Assembly (NCBI GenBank): GCA_963845485.1
Contig: CAWJSI010000012.1
Location: forward strand, 269,477 to 333,476
Origin: Bog-756 sp963845485
Lineage (GTDB): Bacteria > Actinomycetota > Acidimicrobiia > Acidimicrobiales > RAAP-2
Reading direction: 5' to 3'
DNA: 64,000 nucleotides
The position numbers and the translations under genes are program-made. This document shows, one piece after another, positions 61,136 through 64,000 of the stretch. The notes below the pieces were generated by a model. The model was given only the letters and a program-made list of their open reading frames with translations, was not told where the DNA came from and made no database searches. Each line of letters opens with the position of its first letter. Position 1 is the stretch's first letter.

Positions 61136-61170
61136 TGACATTGATAGGAGCGTCGCCGGCTCCAGGTCAT

Positions 61171-61584
61171 CTACCCATCAGTCTTCGACGGCGCACCCAG
61201 AAGCGGTCGGAGCCAGGCGGCCGTGCGCTCCTCGTCCCATTCGCTGCTGGACACGGCGAGGACTGCTTGCTCGGCTTCGTCGACCCCTGGGTAGGTGCGC
61301 CACGTCCAGCCATTCATCTCGATGAACAGTCGAAGAGTCACCCACGCCGCCCGCTTGTTACCATCAAGTAGTGGGTGGTTCTTGGCCAACCGCACGAGGA
61401 GCACAGCGGCCTTGTCGATGAAATCCGGATAGAAGTCCTCGTTGCTCCAACTGCCGGCCGGTGCGTGGAGAGCGGAGTCGGCCAGGTCGGTCTTCATGCT
61501 GGCCAACACGACTGCGGGTTCAGCCCCGGTGACTGCGCTGGCAACAGCTAGGTAGTCGGCGAGGTCTGGATACTCGACCGTCAC
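61171..61584 (-). CDS. Doc-like (Fic-fold) toxin
   Basis: A 137-residue Fic/Doc protein. The motif NHPLLDGNKRAAWVTLRLFIEMNGW (about 69-93) contains the Hx(F/L)xxGNKR catalytic core; Doc kinases phosphorylate EF-Tu and stop translation. The LADYLAVASAVTG and NEDFYPDFIDKAAVLLVRLA segments fit Doc. Its start overlaps the antitoxin stop (61581-61584). Its 3' end lies only some 15 bases from the right end of IS110 element B, so the last residues (SKTDG) may have been altered by that insertion. Confidence 0.88.
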   Translation of the reverse strand: MTVEYPDLADYLAVASAVTGAEPAVVLASMKTDLADSALHAPAGSWSNEDFYPDFIDKAAVLLVRLAKNHPLLDGNKRAAWVTLRLFIEMNGWTWRTYPGVDEAEQAVLAVSSSEWDEERTAAWLRPLLGAPSKTDG

Positions 61585-61790
61585 CTGGCCAGGCGTTCGA
61601 GTAGCTCCCGGTCCTCCTCAATGATCCTGGTCAGTCTGGCCTTGAACTCCGGGCTCTTCCGCCGCCGCTCGACCTCTTTGAGCAAAGACTTCTTGACGGT
61701 CTCGTTCAAGCTCGTACCGTCGACACGGGCCAGCGCCTCAGCGTCCGCGGCCAGCTCGTCTGGGAGGCGCACCGTGATGTTCTTAGTCAT
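61581..61790 (-). CDS. Ribbon-helix-helix antitoxin partner of the Doc-like toxin
   Basis: A 69-residue protein: NITVRLPDELAADAEALARVDGTSLNETVKKSLLKEVERRRKSPEF is a ribbon-helix-helix DNA-binding domain; the C-terminal helix RLTRIIEEDRELLERL likely blocks the toxin. ATG 61790 (MTKNITVRLP) was chosen over 61817. ATGA overlap with the toxin. Pairing RHH with Doc, rather than Phd with Doc, is common in actinobacteria. Its promoter would lie in the 35 bases before the end of IS110 element C. Confidence 0.85.
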   Translation of the reverse strand: MTKNITVRLPDELAADAEALARVDGTSLNETVKKSLLKEVERRRKSPEFKARLTRIIEEDRELLERLAR

Positions 61791-61825
61791 GGTGTCATGA
61801 TACCACCCCACCGTCACCGACCGAT

Positions 61826-62958
61826 GCTCCTATGGACTGTCAAGCGCGAACTGTGACCGCGGGAGCGCTGCGAACACCTTCCTCGCCACGTAGCGCTTGA
61901 GGCAGCGGATTGCCTCTTTCTTGGTCCTCCCGTCTTTCATCCGGCGCTCGATGTAGGCCCGGGTGTTCGGGTCGCAGACCATTCGGGTGAAGACGATGTG
62001 CCAGAGCGCCGCATTGGCTTGACGATCCCCTCCGCGGTTGAGTCGATGACGTTGCTGCTTTCCGCTCGAGGCGTCGAGGGGCGACACACCGCAGAGCTTG
62101 GCGAAGGTGGACTCGCTCTTCAGTCGCTCCGGGTTGTCGCCGGCCGCCACCAAGAGGGCCGAGGCCACATCGGTGCCCACGCCGTCGATGGCACTGAGCT
62201 CCGGAGCGATCTCGGCGACAAGGGCCTTCAGCATCCGGTCGATCTCTTTCACCTCCTCTTCGAGGGAGATGGCCCGCCGGGCCAGCGTGCGCAAGGTGAT
62301 CTTCGTCACACCGGCAACGTCGGTCCGTCCGGTGTGGCGATAGGCGCTCGAAACGGTGAGCACCTTGTAGATGGAGAGATCCCGCAACTCGGCCCGGAGC
62401 TCCTCGGGAGCGGTCGAGATGAGACTGCGCATCTGGTTGATGGCTTGCGTCCGGCTTCTCCTCGCCGAGCTACGGGCCACCCGCAATACCCGCATGGCCT
62501 CGACGTTTCCATTCCTGGTCTTGGCAGACCCTGGGCGGCCCGGGCAGCGGCCACGGCGTCTTCGGGGTCGGACTTGCCGGTTCGACGACGGCGCTGGCGG
62601 TTCGGTCGGTCCACTTCTACGACAGCGACCTCTTGGCCCAACAGGTGTCGGGTGAGCCCGGCCCCGTAGCTGCCCGTCCCTTCGATGCCGACGAGTTCGA
62701 CGGTGCCGAAGCTCTCCAGCCAGAGCTGCAGCTCTTTGTAGCCGGCGCCCGTGGCGGCAAAGCTCTGGCCGTCGAGCAGGGCACCTCGTTCGTCGAGGGC
62801 GGCCGCCACGTGGGTGTCGAGGTGTGTGTCGACCCCTCCGGTGATGCCGCGCGCGATAGTGGTCATCGTCATCTGTTCCTTTCGCTTGGGGTGGGGTGGC
62901 ACCGCACCGCAGGGACGATGGACAGGACAGCGATGGGCCTGTGAGGCAGGCTCCTATG
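61826..62958 (-). mobile_element. IS110-family element C (degenerate)
   Basis: Bounded by the direct repeat GCTCCTATG at 61826-61834 and 62950-62958. The right end (low coordinates) on the recombinase strand reads GCTTGACAGTCCATAGGAGCATCG, matching the A/B right end GCTTGACATTGATAGGAGCGTCG. The left end has GGCCCATCGCTGTCC, like A/B's GGTCCACCGCTGTCC, but only about 60-85 bases separate it from the recombinase start, too short for the RNA region seen in A and B. Confidence 0.75.
61830..62872 (-). pseudogene. IS110-family recombinase, element C, frameshifted
   Basis: ATG 62872 (MTMTTIARGITGGVDTHLDTHV) after AAAGGAAC. The first frame carries two DEDD blocks (GVDTHLDTHVAAALD, VGIEGTGSYGAGLTRHLLG) and GKSDPEDAVAAARA; at about 62520 the frame changes, after which MRVLRVARSSARRSRTQAINQM and the Transposase_20 region (IDGVGTDVASALLVAAGDNPERL, SPLDASSGKQQRHRLNRGGDRQAN) follow to a TAG that lies in the element's right end. 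Similar to, but clearly diverged from, the A/B recombinase. Confidence 0.85.
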
Positions 62959-63152
62959 AGGTCACTCCGTCCGACCGGTTGGTGCCGGATGAGTGTCCGA
63001 GCCAGGCCGACGAATCGTTTTCAGGACAGTCCGAAAGGACGTCAGCCGGTATCAGAAGAGTCAGACCTGGCTCGGGCATTCACCCACACGCTGGCCAGTT
63101 CTCCGTCTGGAGTGGTGGACCGTCAGCGGGCTACGTCAATCCTCGCTGCCGG

Positions 63153-63644
63153 GTGAGTGACCCAAGATGGCAGAGTTTCGAGGTGGCCGAATCCCACGTT
63201 GAGAGAGTCGAAAGGCGGGAGCGGATCTTTCGGGAGTGGGTTGCGGCTCATGATGAGGCCGTGCCGGGCTACTCCGAGATCTGGACCGTGTTTGAAGAGC
63301 ACCTCCTAACCTGCGGCGGGTCACAGCCGTACCGCCGGGACCCTATGATCGAGGCACTGGGGGACCACGGCGAGATCCAGACACCATCGTCGGTCGTGTG
63401 TGTCGAAGAAGCCGACAACGACTGTCACACCAACGCAGCCGACACCCTGATCACGTATCAGGGGCGCGAGGCAAATGCTTCGGCCCGAGATGGCTGCTAT
63501 CAATCGTCTCTCCCATGTGCAGATTGCACCGTGGTATCGCTCATGTTAAGCCTGTTCGCAACATCAGTTCTTGGCGGAGGTGCACTATGGGAATACGGAG
63601 AGTTGCGGTCATGTCGGGTGCGTTGGCCCTTGTGGCGGCCCTGA
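63153..63644 (+). CDS. Hypothetical protein, doubtful
   Basis: From GTG 63153 the frame encodes 163 residues beginning VSDPRWQSFEVAESHVERVERRERIFREWVAAHDEA, with a plausible soluble composition until about residue 120. Its last part overlaps the secreted-protein start at 63587 in another frame, and no ribosome-binding site is clear. It may be a remnant of a gene cut by element C. No family recognised. The 190 bases between element C and 63153 show nothing. Confidence 0.25.
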   Translation: MSDPRWQSFEVAESHVERVERRERIFREWVAAHDEAVPGYSEIWTVFEEHLLTCGGSQPYRRDPMIEALGDHGEIQTPSSVVCVEEADNDCHTNAADTLITYQGREANASARDGCYQSSLPCADCTVVSLMLSLFATSVLGGGALWEYGELRSCRVRWPLWRP

Positions 63645-64000
63645 ACCTGGTCCCGGTGCGCGTTGCAAGCGCACAATCCCTGGGCACGACGGTCACCATT
63701 CCGACGAACAGCTACATCGCCGCTGGCACCTCGCAACTGCTTGACGCCGCGGCGTCGGTGGGGGCGAGCCAAGTGCACTACGAAATAACCGGGGGCAGCC
63801 TGGTCGACTCCGTGATCGCCACAGCCACCCCTACGTACTATGGCTGGCTTGCACTGTGGAATACGACCACCGTGGCTAACGGCAGTTACAGCCTCTACAG
63901 CGTTGCTACATACGCAGGGGGAGTCAACGTGACGAGTCCAGCCATTCCGATCACTGTGAACAACACGCCGCCGAAGACTGTCGTGCTGATTCCGACGAAC
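63587..64000 (+). CDS. Secreted protein with tandem repeat domains, truncated by the window end
   Basis: ATG 63587 with GGCGGAGG 6-13 bases upstream. The signal peptide is MGIRRVAVMSGALALVAALN followed by VPVRVASAQS (likely cleavage after ASA). The mature part begins TTVTIPTNSYIAAGTSQLLDAAAS, then VHYEITGG and VNGSYSLYSVATYAGG-like beta strands, and at the edge TVVLIPTN appears to restart the same unit. This looks like an Ig-like/Big-type repeat of extracellular surface proteins in Acidimicrobiia. At least 138 residues; the stop lies outside. Confidence 0.7.
   Translation, partial: MGIRRVAVMSGALALVAALNLVPVRVASAQSLGTTVTIPTNSYIAAGTSQLLDAAASVGASQVHYEITGGSLVDSVIATATPTYYGWLALWNTTTVANGSYSLYSVATYAGGVNVTSPAIPITVNNTPPKTVVLIPTN

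Larger units (their letters stand above)
59649..61154 (+). mobile_element. IS110-family element B (intact)
   Basis: The same type as element A, with intact recombinase. Conserved block from GAGGGTCCACCGCTG (59649) to GCTTGACATTGATAGGAGCGTCG (about 61154); the next CGCCGGCTC is shared with A's right flank. It lies immediately before the 3' end of the Doc-like toxin gene, facing element C tail to tail. Confidence 0.88.

Noticed and set aside
1..64000. CRISPR array
   Set aside because: No series of short, regularly spaced repeats with unique spacers was found; the repeats present are IS ends and the large duplication.

Overview
The window looks like chromosome from a GC-rich actinobacterium, most plausibly class Acidimicrobiia. 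Support comes from gene content: an F420-type FrhB protein, a PPOX/F420-like protein, a mycothiol-linked DsbA-like reductase, a SepX/GlpR-like membrane protein, SigE-type ECF sigma, and a CoA-ester catabolic cluster pairing an SCP-x-type thiolase with an OB-fold protein, two acyl-CoA dehydrogenases, a CaiB/BaiF enzyme and split MaoC hydratase subunits. GTG starts and 4-nt stop/start overlaps are common. The assignment is inference from gene families, not a phylogeny.

Layout. 1-4.3 kb: Fe-S/F420 protein, small enzymes and ychF. 4.4-5.9 kb: ECF sigma factor with an overlapping membrane PASTA protein. 6-10 kb: small or broken genes (GNAT, ASCH, PPOX-type, all frameshifted), an SDR and an ABC ATPase. 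10.6-37.7 kb: a dense, intact metabolic core. It holds the lipid/CoA cluster (14.9-22.5 kb), transporters, DnaQ-like exonuclease, a cysteine dioxygenase-rhodanese pair, aquaporin, secreted protease, amidohydrolase, CysQ-like phosphatase, an old-yellow-enzyme-type oxidoreductase, and a divergent TetR/MFS pair.

A tRNA-Arg(CCT) at 38.3 kb marks the switch to accessory DNA. From there to the right edge lie a heavily frameshifted FtsX-type permease; a 5.8-kb direct duplication (41325-47107 and 49724-55507) carrying a DUF6176-like gene, a LuxR/LAL regulator broken differently in each copy, an IS481-like remnant and an IS110 element; two toxin-antitoxin modules; five IS110-family elements of three types; a frameshifted polytopic glycosyltransferase-like gene; a secreted protein; a DedA-like protein; and the start of a secreted repeat protein cut by the window end.

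The most interesting material is the IS110 set. Two related elements (48.2 and 59.6 kb) carry about 245 nt of conserved, structured non-coding DNA upstream of the recombinase, where bridge RNAs are found in the IS110 group. The other type (45.8 and 54.2 kb) repeats its own terminal 9-mer inside its left-end non-coding region, as expected for a donor-guide segment. Edges of the duplicated block coincide with IS110 ends, and a Doc-type toxin module sits between tail-to-tail IS110 elements. In the metabolic core, the HMG-CoA-synthase-like/OB-fold protein beside the thiolase contains no cysteine, so it cannot use normal thiolase-fold catalysis.
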